A stretch of DNA of 29,408 bases, taken from contig CALKYI010000063.1 in NCBI GenBank assembly GCA_938003665.1, positions 1-29,408 on the forward strand, in the 5' to 3' direction. Within the stretch, counting starts at the first letter, position 1. Every line of letters starts with the position of its first letter. The position numbers and the translations under genes are program-made. Under the pieces are notes generated by a model. It worked only from the letters and a program-made list of their open reading frames with translations. It did not search any database and was not told where the DNA came from. This stretch comes from an uncultured Flavobacteriales bacterium. GTDB lineage: Bacteria; Bacteroidota; Bacteroidia; Flavobacteriales_D; Sanyastnellaceae. Below, one piece after another: positions 17,000 to 25,631 of this stretch.

Positions 17000-18402
17000 A
17001 TGAAGAAACTGGCCCTCCATTGGCAAGTCATCATCGGTTTGTTGCTGGGTGTTGTGTACGCATGGTTGAGTGTTACCATGGGATGGAACGACTTCACCCT
17101 GGCCTACATCCAGCCTTTTGGTGACATTTTCATCAACCTGCTCAAGCTCATCGCTGTGCCCTTGGTGCTGTTCAGCATCATCAGCGGTGTGACCAGTTTG
17201 GGCAACATCCAGAAATTGGGCCGCATGGGCATCAAGACTTTGCTCACCTATGTAGCGACGACCATGGCGGCTGTGGTCATTGGCCTCGCCCTGGTCAACG
17301 TGTTCCAGCCGGGATCGGGGGCCGACGACGACCTGCTCAAAGCCAACCGCATCCGCTATGAACTCTGGCGCGACGCCAACGGCATCCAAGCATTGGATGA
17401 TGTTCGAACCATCGATGATCCGGCGAATGCGGCGCTGGTTCAGAGCATCGCGAGTGAGGAGGCCGCTTCGAGTGAATGGGTCACCGACAAGCTCAACAAG
17501 GCCACGAACACCAAGAACTCCGGACCACTGCAGCCCTTGGTGGATGTCGTGCCCAAGAACATCTTCAGTTCGCTGGTGGACATGTCCATGCTGCAAATCA
17601 TCTTCTTCGCCATCTTTTTTGGCATCGTGGTGGTCGGGCTGCCTGATGAGAAAAAAGCACCGCTGACGCGCGCCGTCGACTCGCTGAATGAGGTCTTTGT
17701 GCAAATGGTGTGGGTGGTGATGAAAGCCATGCCCTTCTTTGTGTTTGCTCTGATGGCGGGGCAAATTGTCAAGGCAGCCGGGACCGAACCCGAGATGCTG
17801 AAGCAACTATTGAGTTTCCTCCTGCGCTATGGTTTGGTGGTGGTCCTCGGGTTGGCCATCATGGTGTTCTTGTTCTACCCCGCGCTGGTCGCCTTGACCA
17901 TCAAGAAATTGAGCTGGAAACAATTCCAATCGGGCATGCGCGATGCGCAGCTGACGGCATTTTCAACGTCGAGTTCAGTAGCTACACTCCCGGTCACCAT
18001 GCAATGCGTTCACGACCGGTTGGGCGTGAGCACGCGCACCTCGTCGTTTGTGCTGCCCATCGGCGCCACCGTGAATATGGACGGCACAGCATGTACCAGG
18101 CCATTGCGGTAGTGGCCTTGGCCCAATTCCACATGGTGGACTTGGCGTTCAGTCAACAGGCTGTCATCGTGCTCACAGCGACCCTCGCCTCCATTGGGGC
18201 GGCAGCCGTGCCTTCGGCAGGTTTGGTCTTGATGATCATTGTGCTCGAAAGCGTGGGACTCAATCCGGCTTGGATTGCGCTGATCTTCCCCATCGACCGA
18301 ATCTTGGACATGTGCCGCACGGTGGTTAATGTCACGGGAGATGGGGCCGTCTCCTCGTTTATCGCAGCCTCTGAAGGCGAATTGACTCCGCCCTCCGCTT
18401 GA
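17000..18402 (+). pseudogene. Dicarboxylate/amino acid:cation symporter (DAACS), interrupted by a single-base frameshift
   Basis: A GltP/DctA-type sodium- or proton-coupled transporter for glutamate, aspartate or C4-dicarboxylates. The first frame (17000-18112) encodes 370 residues with the N-terminal signature PFGDIFINLLKLIAVP, the serine-rich loop AFSTSSSVATLPV and NMDGT (359-363). It then runs into six unrelated residues and TAG at 18110. The true continuation, MYQAIAVVALAQ, resumes in the -1 frame at 18091, so GCA-TGT should read GC(N)-ATG. Joined, the product would be 467 residues, a normal DAACS length. All binding residues after the break are intact. No slippery heptamer or homopolymer is present. 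It could be a true recent mutation or a sequencing or assembly error. TACATTAG at 16988-16995 is a possible near-consensus -7 element four bases before the ATG. Confidence 0.88.
18091..18402 (+). CDS. C-terminal fragment of the frameshifted DAACS symporter
   Basis: This is the downstream 103 residues of the transporter in the shifted frame, beginning at an in-frame ATG that overlaps the first fragment by 22 bp. It encodes the last re-entrant hairpin and helix 8. The residues aligned to GltPh Asp390, Asp394, Arg397, Asn401 and Asp405 are Asp69, Asp73, Arg76, Asn80 and Asp84 in DRILDMCRTVVNVTGDG. Arg at the 397 position indicates an acidic substrate. On its own the fragment cannot be a functional transporter; translation by reinitiation is conceivable but unproven. 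Confidence 0.7.
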   Translation: MYQAIAVVALAQFHMVDLAFSQQAVIVLTATLASIGAAAVPSAGLVLMIIVLESVGLNPAWIALIFPIDRILDMCRTVVNVTGDGAVSSFIAASEGELTPPSA

Positions 18403-18408
18403 CTCCGC
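18382..18408 (+). repeat. Short direct repeat at the end of the symporter gene
   Basis: The 10-mer TTGACTCCGC occurs at 18382-18391 and again at 18399-18408, a 17-bp period spanning the symporter stop codon. It looks like a small tandem slip; no function is apparent. Confidence 0.5.
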
Positions 18409-18412
18409 TTCG

Positions 18413-20464
18413 ATGAGCTGGACCGAACGTACGTGCCTGCTGCTGGCAACGCTAATTACCTTGCCTTTTTTGACTTTCGCCCAATGGGAGGACGAAGAAA
18501 AAGCGTGCGCAGCCGTGCTGGAAGGCAAAACACTGAAACTCTACGAAAAGGGAATCAACGGTTCCAAGTACGACCGCGCTGAACGGGTCGCATTTCTCGA
18601 AGAAGCCTTTGAACGGGATGAAGCGTGCATGGCCTGTCTGTTTGAATGGGGACGATTGGAATTCAATGAAATCAAGCGGTCACGCGGATCGTTTTACCCC
18701 GCCCAGCAGCCCTTGTTGCAGCTAATTGATGCCTGCCCATTCTTCCGTGCCGAGGCTTGGTACATGCTCGGCGCCATGGCCTACGCCGACCGGGAATACG
18801 AAGCCGCTCAATCGTATTTTGACGAATACCTACGGTTTCCGCCCGCTTCGGAAGAAGTGCTAGGCAAACGCCGGGACCGGTATGTGGCTGAGGTGAAAGA
18901 AGTCTTGCCGACCATTGCCTTTGAATTGGCCTTTCGCGAAAACGAAGGGAAATACCACCCCGCCTCCATCCCTCCGGTCAGCACACCGCGAGACGAATTC
19001 CTGCCCGCCCTCTCCCCCGACGGCAGTCTCTTGTTTTTCACGCGGCGCGAGCGCTACAAAGCCAAGGGCGATGTCGTGTCAACAGAAAGTGAGGTATTCT
19101 ACGCCGCTGAACGTGAAGTAGGCGATGAATTTAGCGCTGGCCTGGCCCTGGAATCCCCGTTCAACTCCGGCGCACGCTACGGTGGAGCAAGCATCTCAGT
19201 GGACAACCGGGAGTTGTACATCGCTGCCTCCAATCCAACAGGAGCGAACCCCGACAACATCGATTTGTACGTGACGGAATATGAAATCGTCGATCGGGAT
19301 AACGACGGAGCCTACTTCTACGTGTGGGGTCCGCTTGCACCGGTCGCCGCCCTCAACACCACCGACGGGTGGGAAGCCCAACCCGCGCTCAGCGCAGACG
19401 GCAACGAACTGTTCTTCGCGGCGGTCAATGCCAACTCGCGACAAGATCGCAACGGAAACCCCACCATGGACATCTGGTCGTCAACACGCGCTTCAACGGG
19501 CGAATGGCAACCCGCACAAATGCTCCCATCGCCGATCAATTCAGACAGCAATGACAAGGCTCCATTCTTACACCCAGATGGCAAGACCTTTTATTTCGCC
19601 AGCGACCGCCGGCACGGTGGCGGCGGTTATGAAATCTGGATGTGCCGCCGAGACGATTCCGGAGCGTGGGGGAAAGCGACCAATTTCGGCGCACCGCTGA
19701 ATACTTCCGGAGATGAACAGGGCCTCGTGGTCAGCACCAACGGCGCCGAAGCCTTTTTTTCCGGCAGACGGGATGGCACCCAAGGCATGGACATCATTCG
19801 TTTCCCTGTCCCCGACGCCATGAAACCGGAATCGGTGTTCATCGTTCAAGGGGACTTGCTGGGTCCGGATAACGAGGTGCCGGAAGGCGCTCGGCTGTAC
19901 TTGCAGTATGCGCAGTCCAAAAACGTGCAAGAGATCGAAGTCAACCGACAAGACGGGCACTTTGCTTCTGTCGTAAGGGCTTCGGAAGAGGATGTGCTCC
20001 TTGTGGCAGAGGCGGATGGCATTGCCTTCGAGGCCCAGGTTGTGTTCGACGCAGATTCTGAAGCATCGCCTCCTGACCGGTTGGATACGCCCGTCGAACT
20101 CGAAGAAGCCTCAAACGGAGAACCCTTTGAAATTGGCGACATTCAATTCGCAACCAATTCGGCCGAAATCAACCGCACCAGTTTGTTGATGTTGGACCTT
20201 TTCGCCGCGTACCTCCTGCGCAATGACGCCATCGGTGTCCACATCAAAGGGCACACCGACGACCGGGGTCGCCCGGAGGACAACCAAGTGCTTTCGGAAA
20301 ACCGTGCGGCACGCGTGGCCGAAGCCTTGGAGCAATTCGGCGTTCCCTCCAGCCGCATCACCCACGCTGGCTTTGGACAATCCCAACCTGTGGCAAGCAA
20401 TGCCACCGCTGAGGGGCGTTCTCAAAACCGCCGCACGGAGTTTGAAATTCGACTCGCCAACTGA
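18413..20464 (+). CDS. OmpA-family protein with TPR, PD40 beta-propeller and CRD-like segments (PorE-like architecture)
   Basis: A 683-residue envelope protein. It has a type I signal peptide (cleavage after TFA, residue 23) and a TPR-like helical region to about 170. Five PD40-type blades follow at about 193-212, 258-275, 318-338, 380-400 and 433-453 (for example FLPALSPDGSLLFF). A beta segment at about 475-545 (VQGDLLG..., DGHFASV, VLLVAEADG) resembles a carboxypeptidase regulatory domain. OmpA_C starts at about 573 with IQFATNSAEI and contains GHTDDRG. Asp616 and Arg631 have the 15-residue spacing of the pair that binds diaminopimelate in peptidoglycan. The domain order is that of PorE of the type IX secretion system, but PorE is a lipoprotein and this is not, and Bacteroidota carry many relatives with this build. 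Probable periplasmic peptidoglycan anchor; a T9SS role is only a possibility. Confidence 0.9.
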   Translation: MSWTERTCLLLATLITLPFLTFAQWEDEEKACAAVLEGKTLKLYEKGINGSKYDRAERVAFLEEAFERDEACMACLFEWGRLEFNEIKRSRGSFYPAQQPLLQLIDACPFFRAEAWYMLGAMAYADREYEAAQSYFDEYLRFPPASEEVLGKRRDRYVAEVKEVLPTIAFELAFRENEGKYHPASIPPVSTPRDEFLPALSPDGSLLFFTRRERYKAKGDVVSTESEVFYAAEREVGDEFSAGLALESPFNSGARYGGASISVDNRELYIAASNPTGANPDNIDLYVTEYEIVDRDNDGAYFYVWGPLAPVAALNTTDGWEAQPALSADGNELFFAAVNANSRQDRNGNPTMDIWSSTRASTGEWQPAQMLPSPINSDSNDKAPFLHPDGKTFYFASDRRHGGGGYEIWMCRRDDSGAWGKATNFGAPLNTSGDEQGLVVSTNGAEAFFSGRRDGTQGMDIIRFPVPDAMKPESVFIVQGDLLGPDNEVPEGARLYLQYAQSKNVQEIEVNRQDGHFASVVRASEEDVLLVAEADGIAFEAQVVFDADSEASPPDRLDTPVELEEASNGEPFEIGDIQFATNSAEINRTSLLMLDLFAAYLLRNDAIGVHIKGHTDDRGRPEDNQVLSENRAARVAEALEQFGVPSSRITHAGFGQSQPVASNATAEGRSQNRRTEFEIRLAN

Positions 20465-20640
20465 TTTTTCTTCCGCAGATTTCATCGCGCGTCGCCTCCT
20501 CTATCGCGTAGATGGGTCGTGTGATATTTTGTGATTTCCAACGCGTCAATGGACACATTTGTGCGTTGAGAACTTCATGACCCCTCCCCGCTGAACACTG
20601 CGTCCCGCGGTACCTTCGGTAGGATAGACACTTGAAGTTC

Positions 20641-23600
20641 ATGAAGCGATTTTCCAAGGTTCTCCTTCTCTCCGCTGGCCTTGTTGTGAGCGGATCTGCA
20701 TTTGCCCAACCCAGCGATGGCGACTGGGACCGCGCTACCCGATACTGGAACCATCAGAAATACAATGCCGCCCAGCACCATTACGATGCGTGGCTGGCCG
20801 AGCACACCGATGCAGCCAATTCCGAAGTCTCCTTGGCCCTCTACCGCAGCACGGCATGTGCCATTCAATTGCAGCACCAGGACGCTGCCGAACGCGTGCA
20901 CGCCTTTGAAGCGGCCTTCCCCGAGCACCCGTTGGTGCGCCAAGCACGGTGGGACTTCGCCAACTACCTCTACCGCAAACGCGATTGGAAAGATGCTGCC
21001 TCGGCCTTCGATAGCCTGAATACGCTGCGCATGAGCGCCGACCAAAAGCTCGAGATGCAATTCAAGCGCGGCCACGCCTTGTTTGAAATGGAGCGCTACG
21101 ACGACGCCCGGTTGGATTTATTTGCCGTGATGGAAGCGGGAGAATCCGCGGGTGACTTCGAAAAACCCGCACGGTACTACTTCAGCCACATCTCGTACTT
21201 GAAAGGTCAGCCCCAGGTCGCATTGGAGGGATTTGAATCGTTGAAAGACGACCCCAAACTCAAGCGAGTGGTCCCCATCTATGTCGCGCAATTGCTTCAC
21301 GAAACTGAACAGTACGACCGCTTAATTGATTACGCCCCGGTCGTTTTCGCCGAAGGAATCGACCTCAGCAAGAGCCAACGCGCAGACATTTCCCGATTGG
21401 TCGGCGACGCCTTGTACCGCCGGCAAAGTTTCACCGAGGCCCTTCCCTACCTCGAGGAAGCTTACCACGCCACGCGCGGCATGGGAAGGACGCGGGATTT
21501 CGCGTACCAGATGGGATACACCTATTACCAAGCGCAGGAGCATTTGAAAGCCCTGACTTGCTTCGCTTTGGTCGTCCGGGAGTCCGACGAAATGGCGCAA
21601 CTCGCGCACTACCACACCGCCGCCTGCTACCTCGCCCTTGAAGAAAAGGAGAAAGCGAAACTCGCCTTCAAGAAAGCTTCCGAATTGGACCACGATGCCG
21701 GCATCCAGGAAGACGCGCTGTTCAGCTACGCGAAGCTCGCGTACGAACTGACCTTCAATCCATTTGATGACGCCGTGGTCGCCATTGAACGGTACCTCGA
21801 GCAATACCCCAACTCGCGCCGCAACTACGAGGCCTACGGGTTCTTGCTGGAAGTCTACATGTCGTCCAAGGATTACGACCGCGCATTGGAAGCGTTGGAT
21901 CAAATCGAGACGAAAACGCCTGACGTGAAAAAGGCGTACCAACTCGTCGCCTACAACCGCGGCGTCGAACTCTTCCGTGCGGCGAATTACCCCGAATGCC
22001 AAGCCTACTTCGAAGCCGCTCGCACCTACCCCATCGACGCGACCCTCGCAGCGGAATCGCACTTCTGGCAAGGCGAGGCGCATTACCTCCAGCGGGATTA
22101 CACTGCAGCCACAGGCGCCTATGCTGCCTTCGAATCGGCCCCCGGCGCTTTTAAAAGCATACACTACGCCAACGGCATGTACGCGCGTGGGTACTCACTC
22201 TTCCAACGGGGGTTGTACCTCGACGCACTGAGTGCATTCCGCAGCTACCTCAAAACCACAGAGAAGTCATCCCTGCCCAAGCGTACCGACGCCAAGCTGC
22301 GGGTGGCCGATTGTTACTATGCCAACAAGGAGTTTGAACCTGCGGCTCGCTACTACGGTGAAGTCATTGAAGAGAGCAAAAAAGACGAAGCCTATGCACG
22401 GTTTCAACGAGCAGAGTGCTTCGGCACCCTGAACCAACCGGAAGCCCAAATTGAAGAATTGAACGCCTTGGTGGCGACCGGAACCCAGTCCACTTATCTG
22501 CCCGAGGCGCTGTATGCGCTTGGACGCGCAGAGATTGAGACCAATGACATCGCTTCAGCCAAGGAGCACCTGTTGGAATTGCGCTCCACGTACCCCGAAT
22601 CCCTCAAGAGTAAATTCGCCCTCGTTGACCTGTGCCTCATCGCCATGAAACAAAATCAACCCACAGAGGTGCTCGCTTTGTGGGATGAAATCCGCACCCG
22701 GTACGGAAACGATGCCATTGCAAGCGATGCCTACAACGTCGTAGAGCCCGTCTTGATCGACCAGGGGTTGCTCAACGACTTGCCCGCCGGCGTGGGGCTC
22801 AACACCGACGAGATTGAGGCGCGTTTGTTCAATGCGGCGCGCGACGCAGCCCTCGAGCGCGATTGCGAGAAAGCCATCCGACGCTTGACCGAATACATTG
22901 GCGATTACACGAACGGAACGTTTTGGACGGAAGCCCACTTTTTCCTAGCCAACTGCGCGTACGATACCGGTGAATTGGATCAAGCCCGTTCAGCTTTCGA
23001 AACGGTACTCCAAGCACCCGTCAATGATTACACCGAACCAGCCGCGTTGGGAGCAGCCACCATCGCGTGGAATGCCCAAGACCTTGTAGGCGCCAAACAA
23101 CACTATGCCACCCTCGAAGCCACATGCGTTCTGCAGGAAAATGCACTCGAAGCGCGCATCGGGCTCATGCGTTGCCACTATTTGCTCGACGAAACGGAAC
23201 AAGCCTTGGCGTATGCCAACGTGGTCATTGACGACAGCCAGACACCGGAGGACATCGGTGCAACCGCGCGTTACTGGCGGGGCAAAATCCGATTTGAAGC
23301 GGGCACCTACCCCGAAGCGTCACCGGACTTGATGGCTGTCGCTGCGCTGGGCGGAACCCGCGGCGCTGAAAGTCAATTCTTGCTGTGTCAGATCGCCTAC
23401 GCCAGTGGAGATTATACCGCCACGGAACAAGCGCTTTTCGAGTTCATCCAGGCTTACGCGAACTACGACAGCTGGAAGCACCAAGCCTTCTTGCTGTTGG
23501 TTGACACGTACATCGCGTTGGCCGATTGGTTCCAAGCTCGAGCTACTGCAGAAAGCATCTTGGAATACGTCCAAGTGGAATCCATCCGAACCGCAGCCAC

Positions 23601-23715
23601 TGCCAAGCTCGCCACCATCGACGAATTGGAATTGGCTGAATTGAATCCGCCGGCTGCTTCAGACAGCACCGAAGCCGAACCTTCTACTCCCGAACAAAAC
23701 GCCCCGCAGCAATGA
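20641..23715 (+). CDS. Large periplasmic tetratricopeptide-repeat protein
   Basis: A 1024-residue protein with a type I signal peptide (cleavage after AFA, residue 22) and TPR-type helical hairpins over almost its full length. At least a dozen are recognisable, such as YRRQSFTEALPYLEEAY, YANKEFEPAARYYGEVIE and YDTGELDQARSAFETVL. The C-terminus is a low-complexity Ser/Pro/Glu/Gln tail. The ATG at 20641 is preferred over a TTG three codons earlier because it starts the basic n-region. The 167-bp gap upstream has no terminator; TACCTTCG (20611-20618) is one mismatch from a -7 element, 22 bases before the ATG. The stop overlaps the start of the beta-barrel gene (ATGA), so the two are probably made together. 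It is likely a protein-protein scaffold; I do not recognise a named family. Confidence 0.9.
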   Translation: MKRFSKVLLLSAGLVVSGSAFAQPSDGDWDRATRYWNHQKYNAAQHHYDAWLAEHTDAANSEVSLALYRSTACAIQLQHQDAAERVHAFEAAFPEHPLVRQARWDFANYLYRKRDWKDAASAFDSLNTLRMSADQKLEMQFKRGHALFEMERYDDARLDLFAVMEAGESAGDFEKPARYYFSHISYLKGQPQVALEGFESLKDDPKLKRVVPIYVAQLLHETEQYDRLIDYAPVVFAEGIDLSKSQRADISRLVGDALYRRQSFTEALPYLEEAYHATRGMGRTRDFAYQMGYTYYQAQEHLKALTCFALVVRESDEMAQLAHYHTAACYLALEEKEKAKLAFKKASELDHDAGIQEDALFSYAKLAYELTFNPFDDAVVAIERYLEQYPNSRRNYEAYGFLLEVYMSSKDYDRALEALDQIETKTPDVKKAYQLVAYNRGVELFRAANYPECQAYFEAARTYPIDATLAAESHFWQGEAHYLQRDYTAATGAYAAFESAPGAFKSIHYANGMYARGYSLFQRGLYLDALSAFRSYLKTTEKSSLPKRTDAKLRVADCYYANKEFEPAARYYGEVIEESKKDEAYARFQRAECFGTLNQPEAQIEELNALVATGTQSTYLPEALYALGRAEIETNDIASAKEHLLELRSTYPESLKSKFALVDLCLIAMKQNQPTEVLALWDEIRTRYGNDAIASDAYNVVEPVLIDQGLLNDLPAGVGLNTDEIEARLFNAARDAALERDCEKAIRRLTEYIGDYTNGTFWTEAHFFLANCAYDTGELDQARSAFETVLQAPVNDYTEPAALGAATIAWNAQDLVGAKQHYATLEATCVLQENALEARIGLMRCHYLLDETEQALAYANVVIDDSQTPEDIGATARYWRGKIRFEAGTYPEASPDLMAVAALGGTRGAESQFLLCQIAYASGDYTATEQALFEFIQAYANYDSWKHQAFLLLVDTYIALADWFQARATAESILEYVQVESIRTAATAKLATIDELELAELNPPAASDSTEAEPSTPEQNAPQQ

Positions 23716-25481
23716 AGACTTTGACCATGATTGTACCGGCGGTGGCCGTTCTCGTAACGGCCTCCCCAGCACGAGCCGATGTGGCCCGCGACACGCTGGA
23801 TTTGAACGTCACGTTCGTCGGGGACCGTGAAGTGCTCATGCGCGACGCCCACAAGGAAATGCACTGGCCCGAACCGGCCGTGATTGCGCGTCAGAAACCG
23901 AATTTTGCCTATACCGTGTTGCCCAAACGCATCGACGTGCAACCGACATGGGAACGGGAAAAGGCGAAGCGACTTAAGGTGGAAGATCCCTTGCAGCGCC
24001 TGTACAAGGGCTTCGTGGAAGCCGGCATGGGCAATTACACCAGCCCTTCCCTGCTCTTGAATTATGCCGACCTGCGTTCACGCGAGCAAGCGTGGGGCGT
24101 GGAATTCGCTCATACGTCAACGCAAGGCGGGTTCCTGTACGATGACGAGGCCCTCGGTCAAGGGGTGCCACAGAACTTCAGCACGAATGCCCTCGAGGGA
24201 TGGTACAAGCGCTTTTTCAAAAAAGAGTACGTCAAAGTCAGCGGAACCTATGACCGCAACGCCATCAGCTACTACGGCCGCGTAACGGGGTTGAATGAGC
24301 CAGACAGTTCCCTGTTCGCTCTTGGGGACTCGGGGCGGTTCAGCACCTTCCATGTACGGGCAGAATTCGGAGACATGGCGTCGGCCAAGCGGTCGTGGAA
24401 CCACCGCGTTGTGCTCGACTACGGAACGCTTTGGAACGATCGCAACACCAACGAACACAACTTCGATTTCCACGCTCAACTCAAGGGGCACATCGAGGAC
24501 AATCCGGTTTCACTCCAGGCACACGCCAACATCGATCGATTGGAGCGCGTGGAAGAAGGCTTGATTGTACCGCCGTTAAAGCAAGCCATCTTTGACCTGC
24601 ACCCGGCCGTTTACAAAGACTACAAGGCACTAAAAACGAAAGTTGGATTCGGCATGTGGGTGGACGCACAAGGCAACCAGCCATTCCTATTCGTTCCCGA
24701 ATTAGAGGCATCCGTCTCGCTGCTGCAAGACCTCTTCATTCCCTATGTTGCTGTGAACGGAGGGGTGAATCAAAACCGTTTCGAAACAGCTCTGCAAGCC
24801 AACCCGTTCATGCCCTCCCCTGAGGATTCGTCATCCGTTTGGCAAAATTCCTATGAAACCCTTCACGCAAAGGGCGGCATGCGCGGCTCCATCACCTCCT
24901 CGTTCACCTTTGACCTGAGTGCTTCCCACCGCCGCGTTAATCAGGCCTTAACCTGGGCCCCGATGGATGTGTACGGTTCAGGAGCCGGATTTCAGCCGAT
25001 CTACCAGGACCTCTCCATCACAACGCTGCAAGCCAATGCCAATGTGACGCTCGGAGCAAACACCACGCTGCAGGGTCAAATCCAGCAACACACCTATGCC
25101 GTCCGCGACTCCGCGCTCAGTGAACAAACGCCCTGGAACCTGCCCGGTCTCGAATTCAACGTGCGCGCTCGGCATAGCTTCAAGGATAAGCTGATTGTCC
25201 AGACGGGTCTCCGTACGGTGACAGGTCGCCGAGGCATGCAAGCAGTGCCCGTAGCCCCTTCAGGCGAGAACTTCATAACCGATGGACTCGGCGCCAACAT
25301 CGGCTACGCTTACGACCTGGCTGACATTGTAGACTGGAACATCCGCTTGGAATACCGATACAATGCCCGTCTAGGCGCCTGGTTATCAGGCGACAACCTC
25401 TTGAACCAATCGAACCCCTTATTCTTTGGATACAACAGCCAAGGAACGCGGGTCGCCTTCGGATTCAACTACGCTTTTTAA
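23712..25481 (+). CDS. Outer-membrane beta-barrel protein
   Basis: A 589-residue protein with a signal peptide (cleavage after ARA, residue 22). The body consists of alternating amphipathic strands rich in Tyr, Trp and Phe, and it ends in aromatic Phe within GFNYAF, a typical outer-membrane beta-signal. I see no TonB box or plug domain, so it is not a standard TonB-dependent receptor, although such proteins are often annotated that way. Residues 30-110 before the first obvious strands are periplasmic and contain a charged stretch (WEREKAKRLKVEDPLQRLYK). Its ATG overlaps the TPR gene stop, which suggests the TPR protein and the barrel work together at the outer membrane. Function unknown. Confidence 0.82.
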   Translation: MKTLTMIVPAVAVLVTASPARADVARDTLDLNVTFVGDREVLMRDAHKEMHWPEPAVIARQKPNFAYTVLPKRIDVQPTWEREKAKRLKVEDPLQRLYKGFVEAGMGNYTSPSLLLNYADLRSREQAWGVEFAHTSTQGGFLYDDEALGQGVPQNFSTNALEGWYKRFFKKEYVKVSGTYDRNAISYYGRVTGLNEPDSSLFALGDSGRFSTFHVRAEFGDMASAKRSWNHRVVLDYGTLWNDRNTNEHNFDFHAQLKGHIEDNPVSLQAHANIDRLERVEEGLIVPPLKQAIFDLHPAVYKDYKALKTKVGFGMWVDAQGNQPFLFVPELEASVSLLQDLFIPYVAVNGGVNQNRFETALQANPFMPSPEDSSSVWQNSYETLHAKGGMRGSITSSFTFDLSASHRRVNQALTWAPMDVYGSGAGFQPIYQDLSITTLQANANVTLGANTTLQGQIQQHTYAVRDSALSEQTPWNLPGLEFNVRARHSFKDKLIVQTGLRTVTGRRGMQAVPVAPSGENFITDGLGANIGYAYDLADIVDWNIRLEYRYNARLGAWLSGDNLLNQSNPLFFGYNSQGTRVAFGFNYAF

Positions 25482-25631
25482 CCGCCGCTCACCACTTGTG
25501 AGGAAAGTGCAGATTCCTGTGGAAAACTGCGCATATTAACCGCCGGAAACCTCAGCGTTTACGGGCGTTTCGTGCTATTTTTAAATCCTAAACCCGTGGG
25601 TCGGGTTTGCACCAAATTGAACGAGAAAACC

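Noticed and set aside
18085..18095. Programmed -1 frameshift in the symporter gene
   Set aside because: The site has no X XXY YYZ slippery heptamer and I see no downstream stimulatory structure, so a mutation or a read/assembly error is more likely.
20465..20631. Possible small RNA or operator in the 167-bp gap (palindrome CACATTTGTG at 20554-20563)
   Set aside because: A single 10-bp palindrome without a promoter-terminator pair; the flanking arms are out of register. Nothing supports an RNA gene.
25488..25502. Hairpin CTCAC/GTGAG after the beta-barrel gene as a terminator
   Set aside because: The stem is only 5 bp and no T-run follows on the plus strand.
25572..25631. GTG start giving gyrB 20 extra residues
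   Set aside because: The extra residues are unlike GyrB N-termini; the ATG at 25632 gives the usual start before the YDASNIQ stretch.
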